Assembly: GCF_029227915.1 (NCBI RefSeq)
Contig: NC_079884.1
Location: 14,262,001-14,326,000, forward strand
Length of the DNA stretch: 64,000 nt
Source of the DNA: Hydractinia symbiolongicarpus
Taxonomy: Eukaryota > Cnidaria > Hydrozoa > Anthoathecata > Hydractiniidae
Reading direction: 5' to 3'
Numbering within the stretch: position 1 is the stretch's first letter; the number at the start of each line of letters is the position of its first letter. The position numbers were made by a program, and so were the translations under genes. The notes beneath the pieces were generated by a model, which made no database searches, was not told the origin of the DNA, and was given only the letters and a program-made list of their open reading frames with translations. Shown piece by piece: positions 22,331 to 34,789 of the stretch.

Positions 22331-23752
22331 TTATAAATCACTACTTTTATTTAACATTTCGTTGATTGTTGAGTCGTTGTTTCTTGCGTTAAGTGGAGGA
22401 GTACATTTCCATATGTAGTTATAGAAGATCACCATAGCGCACCATACACAACCGACGATACCAGCACCACGGAATAACATACGTCCACCAAAGGCGTCGT
22501 AAATGACTCCACCGGCGATACTACTTATCAAGGACGCCAGAGCAAAATGAAGACTGTATAGAATGCCAAACATCGTTGCCAAAATGTCCTTGGGGCTTAT
22601 TCTTTTTGTTTGTTCAACAGACGCTCCCCAAAATAAAGCAAAATCTAACGCATGTGAGAGTTGACATGGTAAAATTAACCATGGATTGCGCACAAACGAG
22701 AAGATGATAAAACGGATACAAATAGAAAACAAACCGATGATAAGACATTGAATTGGCCCCTTAAGCTTAGTGATAATCAGAGATGCAAATGAGAAAATAG
22801 CTGCTTCGCTTATACAAGCCACAACGACTGATAAGGCCATTACAGACTTGTTAGAATGCATCTCCTTCTCCATAAAGACAAACAAAAAACTATTCATCAA
22901 CCCACTCATGGCTCCCTTGACAAATACAGTTAAGAGAAATACAAAATTATCCAATTTGCAACATGTTTTAAATGCTAGCTTCATAAGCATCGTGGTTTGC
23001 TTATTTTCCTTTTTTTCACCTTCATTTCTAAATGTTGCTTTTCTCACCAGACTTACAACAAATGGGATGGATACAATTAGGAATGGTAAAAGCACAAAAA
23101 ATACCGCACTGTATGGGGATAATATTGGATGTTTAAAATTATCAGCGACAAGGCCGGACACGAAAGCAGCTGCTGCATAACCAATGGAACCAAATGTTCT
23201 TTGTTGCCCAAACGTAACTTCATCTTTATAGAGACTAACAATTCTTGTCACTACGGAATCAAAAAATGCAAAAAACGGTTGGTCACACATCGAACATACT
23301 GTGAACACAACCAACATAGTGTAAAACAAAGTTCTAGAACCATCTTTGTATAAACAAGCTTTTGAGGAAGCTGATATATTGGAGTTACTCGAATGATTAA
23401 AACTGACATATCCAGTGATGCTTTGGTCACATTTATATTTTGCAGCTATCCAAGGAGCCGAAAACAACGTCGCAAAGATGCCAAATAACATTACGAATGT
23501 AAACAATATTTTCTTTCCAGTTCGATCAATTAAAACCCCCCAAACTGGTGAAAAAAGAAACGAAGCTAACTGACAGATACCAAAGATCAGTCCAGCCTTG
23601 CTTGCTGATAAACCAATTGATGTCAGGAAGACGACAATATATGGTTTGTACGAACCAAGAAAGCAGTATGTAAAAAAGTACGCAATCTTTGCAGAAATCA
23701 GCTGAATTTTCAAACACCTGTTGTTTCTACTGTTTTTCGTAGAATCCATCAT
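22331..23752 (-). CDS. MFSD6-like major facilitator transporter
   Basis: A single-exon, 473-residue membrane protein of the MFS_1-like/MFSD6 group. There are about 12 hydrophobic segments. The first begins near residue 20 (AKIAYFFTYCFLGSYKPYI). The loop after TM2 carries the MFS signature GVLIDRTGKK (residues 72-81). A large loop at about 102-138 has two N-glycosylation sequons (N119, N125). RTFGSIGYAAAAFVSG (residues about 185-200) is the MFSD6-type motif. A charged loop (KATFRNEGEKKENK) splits the two halves. The start is supported by an in-frame TAG shortly upstream, and two ATGs occur in tandem. A possible poly(A) signal (TTTATT on the plus strand) lies near 22148. Substrate cannot be inferred; vertebrate relatives are poorly characterised. 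No frameshifts or stops, so this is probably a functional gene or retrogene. Confidence 0.88.
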   Translation of the reverse strand: MMDSTKNSRNNRCLKIQLISAKIAYFFTYCFLGSYKPYIVVFLTSIGLSASKAGLIFGICQLASFLFSPVWGVLIDRTGKKILFTFVMLFGIFATLFSAPWIAAKYKCDQSITGYVSFNHSSNSNISASSKACLYKDGSRTLFYTMLVVFTVCSMCDQPFFAFFDSVVTRIVSLYKDEVTFGQQRTFGSIGYAAAAFVSGLVADNFKHPILSPYSAVFFVLLPFLIVSIPFVVSLVRKATFRNEGEKKENKQTTMLMKLAFKTCCKLDNFVFLLTVFVKGAMSGLMNSFLFVFMEKEMHSNKSVMALSVVVACISEAAIFSFASLIITKLKGPIQCLIIGLFSICIRFIIFSFVRNPWLILPCQLSHALDFALFWGASVEQTKRISPKDILATMFGILYSLHFALASLISSIAGGVIYDAFGGRMLFRGAGIVGCVWCAMVIFYNYIWKCTPPLNARNNDSTINEMLNKSSDL

Positions 23753-23924
23753 TGATAAGCTGTCCTATAAGCAAGCATTCGAAGTGGTTACCACAAACTT
23801 ATACATCATAATTGCTTCCTATCTATGCATAAAAGAATAAAACTGCTTATGGATGCAGGATAATACAGAGCAAAAGAAAGAGGATAATAAATACAAATTT
23901 CAAATTATATAATTAATTTTGGGG

Positions 23925-24060
23925 TTTCTGCTTTAGTGCTCATGGGTACGACCATGATAAAGTCACTTATAGCTTTTCTGGTTAGCGTTCACGTTAGGAA
24001 TAGGATCTTAGGCGGTTGTCTAGTTAAGTGATTGTTGTACTTGCACCATTGCTGTAGTTC
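23925..24060 (+). mobile_element. Degraded SINE body
   Basis: CTGGTTAGCGTTCACGTTAGG, then AGGCGGTTGTCTAGTTAAG, lines up with CTGCTTAGCGTTCAGCATGAG and AGGCGATTGTCTAGTAGAG of the SINE at 20223-20530, in the same order and spacing. The tRNA-like head is barely recognisable. It lies just upstream of the MFSD6-like gene's start, which is on the opposite strand. Confidence 0.55.
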
Positions 24061-24339
24061 AAATTGGAATTTCAAACACACTAAAACCTTCTTTGTACGA
24101 CATTTATTGATAACATATTTAGGGAAACTAAAGGGGTTATCCTGCTGCAAGTTGTAATAATGGTAATAGTATAAACAACAGAGACTCTTATGAAGGGGAT
24201 TCCAATTTTTTATTTTGAACTCCAACTTAAGCACAGAAGATACCATCATTTTTACACTAAGCGGGACGAAATTATAGTTGTTACGACAAGGTGAAAGGGT
24301 GAACCGGAACAGTACCAACATGCAAGAAATTACATTAAA

Positions 24340-26720
24340 AAAAGCTATTTGGCGGCATAATAAACAAGCGCAATAAGAAACGCTCAGAATTATTTTCTGG
24401 CCAGCAGCAACTACATTTTTTGTAATTGGTACCTTTCACAATATTCATTAACTGGTTCCATCGCAAAGGCAGTAATTGTTTTCTGACGTAAACGGAAGGT
24501 GCGCAAACATAAAATATCCATGTAAATCTTTTTATTTGGGGTAGGATTTGCGTGCATTTTTGTTTATAACGTAAACAGTTTATCTTAATATAAACATAAT
24601 TCACTATAATATTGAGACTTATTCTTCAACCCGGCAAAACGCATAAACTAGCCAATATAAATACGTTGTATACCACAACCTTGTTTGAAATATTTGTAGA
24701 CAAAAAAATAAATTTGGATGTTTTTCCCCACAATCAATTATGTGGCAGGCGGAGTCTTGGATAATTCGCTTAAATCAACACATTTAAAATGTGTTATCTT
24801 TGCTGTTGTCAGCATTGTTATTTTTCCCTAATTAATGCACTTTTCTACGCTACGAGGGTGGATTGTTCCGCAGTGCATAGAAAGTGCAGCTAACATGGCA
24901 GGCAATCCACCGGCCAGCGCTTAAATGCCGCTCGAAAATATCAAATGTATGTTTGATAGTTAGACGAACCCCATTGTATGGCTTGGATTGTACAGAAAAA
25001 GACTTTGTAACCACACAAAACCCAAGAAAGTAGCAATAATTGCTTATAATGGCATATAAATGGGGAAGAAACACCAAATTGTCATCATCTTACATCTCTA
25101 TCATGTAATTCGGTTTTTCCAGATTCTGTCATGCTTTTACGTAAATACTTTTCGATCTGTGGATTTTACTGCTTTCTTCACATTGTAAAAAAGCAACAAC
25201 TTCAAACACACATTGCAATACTAACTAGAATAACAACACTGCATAAAAAAATCCTTAAACTCGATTTAGACAAAGAAGAGATTTGTTTATTTGTATTATT
25301 ATTTAAAATAATATTGCTTAAATAAATTGTTCCACCTTCAAAGGCAATTTGACACCAATCAATCATCATCACACAATATAACTGCGTCAATGCTTATCAA
25401 CATTATTGTTGACCAACATTGATACATTTGAGAAGCAATAGTAAAAGTTTGGGTTAATATTTTCTCACGCAAAAGCACAAAGACACAGACTGCGTCAGAA
25501 AAAGAACTCATAGCTAGGAAGACACTAAAAAAACCCTGTTCTATGTATGCTAAAATTCTTAAAATTCCCAACATAAGCGTTAAAGGTCGTTTATCATAAC
25601 CGATGGAAGTTGGTTTTAATTAAACTTTGTAAATAGTGCAACTGTTGTTATGCAATCGTAACGGCGACTGTTACACAGCTGTTGCTCAGCTCACTTACGT
25701 TAATATAAACCGACCTTGATTTTTTTTTTTAAAAAACCAATAACCCCTTTTCAATATTATAACAAGCTTTTTTTTGGTGACAATACGCGAAGTAAACTTA
25801 GATATTAATTAACGGGTAAGAACAATAATATAAATTCTTATCACATATTGATGAAAGTAGTTTATAGCATACTGAACAATCTTATTTAGATTTGAGTAAA
25901 ATAAAAACAAAGTTTACGAGTTAGTAAATACTGGACAGAAAACTTACGTCAGCGGATTGTCTGTCGCCCTTTGTGCTTTATGAAGAAAGACGAAATTCAC
26001 AATTCTTACAAAAGTTTCCCGCCAATGCCTATGGGGTTTATTACACGCGACAAAGTAGGAGTGTAAATATGTGAGCACGAAGTAAATAAAGAGTTATTAT
26101 TGTATAGTGAACTACAAATTAATAATAGTGATTGTGTTTTAGATGTTAAACATTCAAAGTATAAGTTGAACTATTTTTTTCGCATGAAAGACAAGGACTC
26201 AACCCCCTGACAACTATTCGAAGAAATAAATCGAACGTACGCTCTGTTATAAAACTATGTTTCATTTTATAAGTGTGCAAAGTTGCAAAAACAAACGTTA
26301 ATATTTTTATAAAAAAATGAAAGTAAAAAGAGTGATTATATAATAAAAACATTACGTCGACATAATATCCCTAATGGTTGAAAAATTAGGCAGATATTAG
26401 AGAAGAGTCAAAAATAAGTCAAATGCGAGTTGTTGTTAATAAGACAGCTTTGGTGCGTAAAGAATGGAATAGTTATAGTCAGTAGTATGCTTTTAATTCC
26501 TAATTATGACGATCTTAACAATAAAATCGAGTATGCATTGTTATTTTGTTGGACAGTTTTTGAATAACACATCTATGATTGTCTATTTGAAATCTAACTT
26601 TGCAAACAAGCTGAGATGAAATAAAATAAATAAACAATCTTACTTAGTTGTTGGAGTTACAAACGTCGATAAGACGATCGCTCTAAAATTATCTTTCCAG
26701 ACGCGATGTTAAATAAACAT
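24340..26720. other. Gene-poor AT-rich interval
   Basis: Short frames only, none with conserved motifs. I see no recognisable repeats or RNA genes. Part of it may be upstream regulatory DNA of the MFSD6-like gene. Confidence 0.4.
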
Positions 26721-26731
26721 ATTTTATAAAC

Positions 26732-26936
26732 CAACGCCTTTTATTTGACGTTGTATCAAAGTTGGTATAACTTCAGGTGGATTGACGTTGCAAACCAACG
26801 TTGAAAAGACATTGGATTAACATAGGTCGAATCGACATTGCGAACCCAACGTTGAAAAGACGTTAGATTTAGTGTTGCGACGTCGCGACCAGTATTTAAC
26901 GTCGAAGAAGCGTTGAATAGACGTCGTGTGCCCGCT
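26732..26936. repeat. ACGTTG-rich minisatellite
   Basis: Irregular tandem units built on AACGTTGAAAAGACGTTG-like cores (GACGTTG, CAACGTTGAAAAGACATTGG, CAACGTTGAAAAGACGTTAG, ACGTCGAAGAAGCGTTG). The self-complementary AACGTT recurs and the units drift in sequence. No ORF. Confidence 0.7.
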
Positions 26937-26939
26937 GTA

Positions 26940-29860
26940 AAGTTTAAAAGACATTAAAAAATAAGTGACATAGATTTTAAATACATGGCATTATTAAAAT
27001 GAAAGGTCAAAGTGGATGTTCTATTAACATTAGTTATCGGTAGAAATTCTAAACATAACAGACGTTTGTTTATTGTCTAAATAGATATAAATTTATCGAT
27101 GAGAGGAATCAGTATAAAGCGATTTAACTTGTTGTTTAAAACTTGATTTCTAAATGACATTAAAAAATTGTTTAGCAAAAGAGCAGTTTCACACAACAGA
27201 CTTTGCAGCTAATTTACTGGAAAGAAATATTGTGCAAGAAAACGGCGTAAAACTTTTACCCAATAGAAATGCATGACAAAATAAAGCAATTTCTTAAGGT
27301 GATTCTTTGTGATTTTTTTAACATTAGCGATTATTATTGTATAGGGTAACCATTTAAATTGGTGAGTTTTGTACCAAAAAGATTCCATATGTTTTATCAA
27401 AACTACCAAATGGTATCGATTCCGACAAAACTGTCAAATTACATGCCTTTGTTTGTCAATATTTCTATAATGCTGTGCGCACCTAAGTGCCTTAGTGCTT
27501 TACGTGTCTTTATTTGCTATTTTTATAAGGATATTGTTTATAGGAAAAACACATATATCTGGCTAATACAGCTATAAAAGGTGTGCGGAAATACTTTTAT
27601 TCTGAATATTTTTCTTTTAACGGCGTTGAATGAAACAGAGGATGCGACCCAAAAAATATTTTTACAAGAAACAAAAGCATGTTGCTAGAGATATATGATT
27701 GAACAAAAATAATACCCGCACACCATTTTAACAAAACCAAAGTGCATTTTAAAGACGAAGCAGATAGAAAATCAGGATGCAATGAAAATTGTAGCTCGTT
27801 AAATCAATATATTTTCTTATTTATTATACATTCTTAACTGGAATTTTCTGCTGAGTCAGCAGAGTACACGAAAAGTCACAATCATTTATATACATCTCAA
27901 GGTTCAGATTTTTAAGATATACTAAACACTGAGCTAGTACTGGACCTGCTTGAACAGATAAAATCCTAGAGCTGGAAGTTGTGTTGGGTCCTTCTAAGCT
28001 CTTCCTGAAGAAGTTGTTAAATTGCAAAAGCTAATGTTCCGTAATTATATCCACCAGTTCCGTTATTGTGTAATGAATCTACTTTTAATTTTGGAAGCAA
28101 TTGGGGAGGGGGTAGGGGAGATATTTTGCACTGGGTTTTTATTATTTGCTACTAAATCTTGAATCCCAGGGAGTCACTTGACACTAGTGTATTATGTATA
28201 AAAAGAGGCAGATTTTCCAGGGAGTCATAGTACGCTAATACACAGACGTAGCAATGCATTTTTGTCTAAAAGTTCACGGTTGTGGTCAAACTTACAAAGC
28301 AGTATAAATTTATTTTTGTCTTGCTTAAAAAGTAAAATTGTTTTTTACATCAACATGGTTGATTTATCTGACTACTTCTACTTTTAAAGTCTTAAAAATA
28401 CTTCAGATTTTTAAATGACAGTCGAAAGCGGACGCTGCAATGTTCGGTATAACTTTTCTGTCCTGATTTTAATCCAAAACAGGTACGCTTTTATTTCTAT
28501 ATAAAAAGGGTGTCAAAACAATTGTTAGACTCGGCTTTGTGTGTATCAAATGCAAGTCAAACTTCAGTTGGTAACTAAAGTTGACTACCTTTATGAAACT
28601 CGAGGTAAAAGTTACGGAAGGGGCGCGATTAAGGGATAAAAGCAGATTGCCGTGCTTCGTTATATGGACACATTAGCAATAGGCTCTATCATTTGTTTTT
28701 GAACAAAATTTCATAAAAATCCACCCACATTTTACTTTGCTTTTTATTCTTTTGATATATAGCTAACACTATTCATGTCAGGTCATGTAATGGAAGGAAT
28801 GGACACAGTTCAATGTGTATATTTGTTTTCTTTTTAGCACCTAACAGCTGTAATATATTATCTTGCCGCTAAACGTACGAAAATTAAAAAAATAATTTCA
28901 AACCGTTTAGTCTTTATTGCCATTTCTGTGACGATGATTTCCGAAAGCCGCGGGGTTTTTATTTAAAAAGATCTTTAACTTAAATCTTGATCCCTATGAT
29001 AACTTTTTAGACAGTTTTAATGAAATTTAGCTAAAAAAAATATTCCATTATTAAGATGGTTCTTAAATTCTTGAATGTAACTATTTTCTCCGATAAACCG
29101 TTTTTGACAAAATACCAATTTTGACAAAGTTACGCATGCTAAAAATACATTGGAAATTCTCGTGATTTAAATAACTGGAAGAAAGTTCTTTTAAAATACA
29201 GTTACAATAAATTCTCAAATTCAGAATGTTAGTTAATGTGTAACTATTATTTGCTGATGCCATAAGGTCGGCAAGAAAATCATTTCATACCAACATATAC
29301 TTTTTTAAATATATTATTTCACTCTTGTGTGTCCCAAAGAAGTGCATACATGCTTGAATAAGAAAATGGTTTTCACACTATTTTAGTTGAAAACTGCACT
29401 GTAATAAAGAAATAATTAGAATTTGATGATCATATTTATAGAATACAGAAACTGTACAAGTTGTAAAGGTTTAGTACTTTACAACTCGCATAATAAATGC
29501 AAAGGACGATTCCGAGTTACCTTAAGATGTTCAGAAATAACAACTGTTCCAATTTTTATTTCTTAAATGGATTTTATTTAAATTGCGATTTTAGTTTTCC
29601 CTAAAGTACGTTTCGCGAAGATGCCGTATATAGTAATACCTTAACTCTGTGTTTCTGTCACAAGAAAAGTAGAAAGAATCTAAAGAATTGTTTTATTTTC
29701 AGTATTTTTATTCAATGTTTATAAAAAATTTTGTTTACACTTTTGATTGGCTAATCACGGACCATGGTTTGAAATAAGCCAATGAGATGAGCTTACTACG
29801 CGCATGTCACGGGCAATTTACTTTAATTGCTCTTTGATTGTCTACTGTATTTTCTATTTC
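26940..29860. other. Gene-poor interval
   Basis: No conserved protein or RNA feature seen. It includes a G-rich tract (GGGGAGGGGGTAGGGG near 28106) and otherwise AT-rich sequence. Confidence 0.35.
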
Positions 29861-29865
29861 TTAAG

Positions 29866-30018
29866 GGTAACTCCTCGATAAAGCGTCCTCCAAACTTACC
29901 AAATTCTAATGTCGAACTTTACGACAGCTGCGTTAACAATGTCAACAATCAAAGAATTTTTGTCATCTACGAAAGACACCTTACATCAAACAGACTGACA
30001 AGAAATATTTTTTCTTAA
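29866..30018 (+). pseudogene. Relic of the last PARP catalytic exon
   Basis: The frame GNSSIKRPPNLPNSNVELYD... is nearly the same as the final exon of the PARP gene at 61525-61716 (GDSSMKRPPNLPNSDVELYD...), including YDSCVN and IFVIYER, the segment that closes the ADP-ribosyltransferase fold. It is preceded by TTTCTTAAG, a potential splice acceptor at the homologous place. An 18-bp in-frame loss removes DQCYPR, and the C-terminus ends early at TAA 30016-30018. No other PARP exon is visible nearby, so it is probably a leftover of a duplicated gene, about 31.7 kb from its parent and on the same strand. Confidence 0.88.
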
Positions 30019-30867
30019 TTTAGAAAATAGGACGCCCGTACATATTATTATTTTTCTCACTGGAAAGAAATGAGCATGCACTTCTGTTTTTTAGGCCAAG
30101 TAGGCAGTGCATCTCAAAGAGTAGTTTTGACGGTGGAGATCTTCAAGATATGAGTATTAAAATTGATTCATTGTCTCTACAGGTTTCGAGCCGATTCTTT
30201 GGTACATATACCAACAAACTCCGTTTATATTGGCAAGAAGTTAGGATGTACTGCGTAACCTCCATAAGAACGATATTATTTTACTTTTACAGCAATATTA
30301 GCGTTTGCTTAACCTTACATGTAATTTTTCAAATTAAAAAAATTAGCTTACCGAAATTAAAAAAAGTCCTTTCACATATTGCTTTTACGATTTAAAACTT
30401 TTATATATCAAGATGGTCAATTTACTTCTATGGTTTCTGTTCATCGTTATATAATTTGTGGTGCACAATCAATGTGTTTCATGGCAGTTTGCTTCTCCAT
30501 ACGACAATCACATGCCTAATGGAACTAGCTATTTTTTATTCCCAAACAAGATAAATATAATACCTGCGTAGGACAACCAGACCGTTTCTGTTTCAAAACA
30601 GTAAACAAATGTCTCCGAATTTTTTTCACCGCAAAACAAATGCATAGTAAAGCATTTATATTTACATTACATTTTATATAACTTGGGGATAACAGCGCTT
30701 GCATAATTTCAAATAGTTTCTTGTATTTCACAAGTTATGAAGACTGAAACGAAAAAACAATCTAAGACGCCCACGCCAAAAGGCAAGCCGTCTCACAGAA
30801 GTTTAGAAGCTTATACAAGTATAGTATTATACAAGTTTGACTGTATGTTTAATATGTATAAAAAATT

Positions 30868-31682
30868 TGGCATTCATACATTATGCGTTGACATAGGTAG
30901 TGTAAAATCTCGAATGACTTCAAGCCGATAACGCTGAAATAAAATTACGGGTATGTAATGTAAATGTAAAAATACTGCCTTCCCATGTGTTGGTTGTACA
31001 AGATTTAACGGACGCATTCTTCGTGTGAGCAAACGACCTAGGCTTTCACACTTATATTTTGTAATGCACACCTGCAAATATCTACGCGCAAGATTCTTTT
31101 GTCAGAAAATTAATTTGGATATATCTGCATCACGCATATACCAATAATATGCGATTATGACACCTCCTGGGCAGTCACGACTTTGTCCAGTGAATATATC
31201 ATAAGCATAGGATAGTGCTGGGAACTAAGTTTTATTACAAATCTTGTTGTGTCCAGCCACTTTCCACAGTTTTAGTTTACTGGGTGATCGAAAGATTATG
31301 TAGCGCTCAAGCTATCTGTTCCTATTAATATAAGCTGGACGGGAAACCTAGATACGACCATTTTTCCGACCAGGCGAACAATTAGCGACAGTGAATAGAT
31401 CTGATGCCTATATATTCTTTGTGAAGAAGTTTTCAAATACCAAGATCACACGCTGATTGTAAAGAAAATTTATATAACTAAATTGCATTCATTTATTTAC
31501 AAGATAAAAAATCAAAATATGTACATAACTCCGAGTTTCACGCTGAGCTATCATCAGAGGTACACTTAAGGGAGAGGCGAACAAAAACTTTTTGTATCAG
31601 CCAGAAAATAAATTTTAGGCGAGAGAAAAAAATTATAGATTTCTAAAGTTTAAAATCTACTAAGCTATATTTCATAACCATA
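30868..31682. repeat. Dispersed 0.8-kb repeat, copy 1
   Basis: Matches 38304-39116 in the same orientation, from CATTCATAC...TATGCGTTG to AAGCTATATTTCATAACCAT, with scattered substitutions. No terminal inverted repeats and no coding sequence seen; class unknown. The right edge abuts the (CCGT)n element. Confidence 0.85.
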
Positions 31683-31683
31683 A

Positions 31684-31826
31684 TCCGTCCGTCCGTCCGT
31701 CCGTCCGTCCGTCCGTCCGTCCGTCCGTCCGTCCGTCCTTTTTATACCGCATTGCATGCGAGAAGCACGCAATGCGGTATAAAAAGGACGGGCGAACCCG
31801 TGGATTTTCCACGGGCTAACGGCTAG
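31684..31826 (+). mobile_element. Helitron-like 3' end with (CCGT)n and a long hairpin
   Basis: About 13 CCGT units (31684-31738) run into a perfect 22-bp stem (31734-31755 with 31769-31790; right arm GCAATGCGGTATAAAAAGGA...) with a 13-base loop. Next comes a second hairpin (CCCGTGGATTTTCCACGGG) and then GGCTAG followed by T. The second hairpin plus CTAG-T matches the 3' end of the Helitron-like units at 13123-18107. The 5' end is not recognisable. Confidence 0.65.
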
Positions 31827-33230
31827 TGTTTACAAAATCTGCATGGCTGTACAGGATGAGAATAAGTAGGTTTTGTACTTACCAGTAAACATCAAAAATA
31901 AGATCTTTCACTTAGAAACCAAGAATATTTTACGTACTATAATAATAACAGTATTTCATAACCTTCGTTTGAACTTTTCTAAACTTAAGAAATATCTATC
32001 ATGGCCAACAACAATATTTTTTTATGTTTTGAGTCCCTTTTCCACAAAATACTACAAGCTTCGAACGATGAAGTTTGTTATCATGAAATCTTTACTTTCT
32101 TATCTTTCCTCACAAAGTAAATATAAATTTGTTCGGTACATTCATTAGCATAAAATAATAAAAATGTTTTTCACATGTTGTTTAATATTTTTTGCTATTT
32201 TAATCTTTAACTTTTTTTTGATTCAATATTTTGTGCGTATTGACCTGTGACCATCACAATAGGAAGAAATATTTTCCATTGTTTTTTTTATTTAGCCACC
32301 CGTTTGGCAAATATGTGAATATACTGAATTATAAAAAATTCAGCACTCACAAAGATTTGTGTCTAGTGGAATGTCGTTCTGCAAAGTGTTAGGTGAAAAT
32401 TTACCGTCTTTATGTGAAAAAGTGAAATTTTTTTAACCCTACAAATATTTTCAATATAAAACATTCTTACTCTTTTTTTAGCACGTTTTTTGTTGTGATG
32501 GCTGAAACATGTAAATTGATTTATCATAGAGCAGACTATGCCAGTCTGTCTGGTCTTTAAAATCAACACAGTTATCATAAACTTTTATTTCGCAGCCGTG
32601 CCGTGCGCAGTTCGCCTCTCCTTTAAAAAAACTATATCAATGTTTTAAAGAACGAATAAAATAAATTGTAATTCAGTCAAGTCCGGTGGGATCGTTTTAA
32701 TGTTTTTCAAGAAATATTTTCGTATTGAGCACTCTTTCAATAGAATTCCTTTCAAAATTTTACTAAATTGCTAAAGAAGTAATATTTTTTCATCGTGCGA
32801 GAATAAAAATAGATGGAGATTTGACTACTGCCGAAAGTGCAATAAACATTCTTGACTTTATTAAATTCGAGTTCTGGTGTAGAAAGTCGTCGTTTATCAT
32901 GACATCAAATTTTTTATTAAAAGCTGATAAAAAAATTTCTGACCGATAAAAATTAGTGTCTATTTTGCGGCAGCAACTCGCAAGCTATTTTGCATAGTTT
33001 TCTAGAACTGTGAGAATTTATTGAATTTCCGCGCCCGAATGCGTAGGAAATTCTTTAAAACCGTCGTTTTTTTCTTTCAGAGCATTTTTTGAGAAAAAAT
33101 CGACCCTGGGATTTCACGTTCCTCTGAGAGGAGGATAGTATTGGTATAACTGACTAACTAACTAACCCTGTCCCAAATGGTCAATTGCAACGTCACAGAT
33201 TTAAACTTCGTACCCAAGCTCCCAAAGTAC
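31827..33230. other. Gene-poor interval
   Basis: AT-rich with short frames only; none shows conserved motifs. No repeats recognised. Confidence 0.35.
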
Positions 33231-33239
33231 TGGGAATAC

Positions 33240-34460
33240 ATCTAAATGACGTTTCAGGCCAAAATTGGTATTTGCTTTCGACAAAATTTGGCACAGTTAA
33301 CAAAAAAATTATGCTGAACATAATAGTGTTATCATAATTTTGATTTTTGTCACCTAAAAGTCATTTTAGGCCAAAATTGGTCCAAAAATTAAAACTTTTT
33401 ATTTTCAAGAAAAATTGGCACAGTTAACAAACAAAGTATGCTGAATATGATGGTGACATCAAAATTTTGATTTCTTGTTACCCAATGTCATTTTAGGCCA
33501 AAATTGGTCCCAAAATTAAAACTACTTTATTTTTGACAAAATTTGACACAGTTAACAAAAAAAGTATGCTGAACATGATGGTGACATCAAAATTTTTGTT
33601 TTTTTGCCACCTTAAATGTCATTTTAGGCCAAAATTGGTCCAAAAATCAAAACTACTTTATTTTTGACAAAATTTGACACAGTTAACAAAAAAAGTATAT
33701 ATAAATTTTGTTTTTTTTTCCACTTAACATGTCATTTTAGGCCAAAATTGGTCCAAAAATCAAAACTACTTTATTTTTGACAAAATTTGACACAGTTAAC
33801 AAAAAAAGTATATATAAATTTATTTTTTTCCACTTTAAATGTCATTTTAGGCCAAAATTGGTCCAAAAATCAAAACTACTTTATTTTCAACGAAATTTGG
33901 CACAGTAAACAAACAAAGTATGCTGAACGTGATGGTGACATGAAAACTTTGATTTCTTGTTACCCAAATGTCATTTTAGGACAAAATTGGTCCCAAAATT
34001 AAAACTACTTTATTTTTGACAAAATTTGACACAGTTAACAAAAAAAGTATGCTGAACATGATGGTGACATCAAAATTTTGTTTTTTTGCCACCTTAAATG
34101 TCATTTTAGGCCAAAACTGTTCCAAAAATCAAAACTACTTTATTTTTGACAAAATTTGACACAGTTAACAAACAAAGTATGCTGAACATGATGGTGACAT
34201 GAAAACTTTGATTTCTTGTTACCCAAAAGTCATTTCAGGCCAAAATTGGTCCCAAAATTAAAACTACTTTATTTTTGACAAAATTTGACACAGTTAACAA
34301 AAAAAGTATATATAAATTTTGTTTTTTTTTTGCCACTTTAAATATCATTTTAGGCCAAAATTGGTACAAAAATTAAAACCACTTTATTTTCGGCTAAATC
34401 TGGCATAGTTAACAATGTATGCTGAAAATAATTGGTCATATCAAAATTTTGATTTTTTGT
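33240..34460. repeat. Satellite array, unit about 110-131 bp
   Basis: The phrase AGGCCAAAATTGG, or a near variant, begins at about 33256, 33368, 33495, 33626, 33739, 33849, 33978, 34108, 34237 and 34352, giving ten units. Spacing alternates between about 110-115 and 127-131. Longer units contain an extra ATGCTGAACATGATGGTGAC module; shorter ones have ATATAAATTT instead. Another conserved phrase is GACACAGTTAACAAA. Confidence 0.92.
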
Positions 34461-34789
34461 CAACTAAATGCCGGTCAAGCACACAAACGTTTCAATCGCA
34501 AGACTTTCAACCATGATAATAGGCTGTATTTTTCGTTAGCAATTTCTTTTAAAATGTGAGTTTATTATGACACGTTTCGTTTTGTTTGCGTTTGTTGTAA
34601 GATATAATGTCACTTGTGTGTTTTATCTTCAGAGTTTCAGGCACCAAACCTCTTCGAATGTTTGGCACGATAACACAACGAATTAGCAGGTTGTTATCAA
34701 ATATTTTGGTAGCGAGCGGAAATTCTTAGAGCCCCCAGGGCTTCTTGTTTTCTTTAATATATCTGTTAGAAATCATGCTGAACTGCGTA

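Noticed and set aside
33240-34460. CRISPR or coding repeat
   Set aside because: Units are directly adjacent and carry frequent stops; it is an ordinary satellite.
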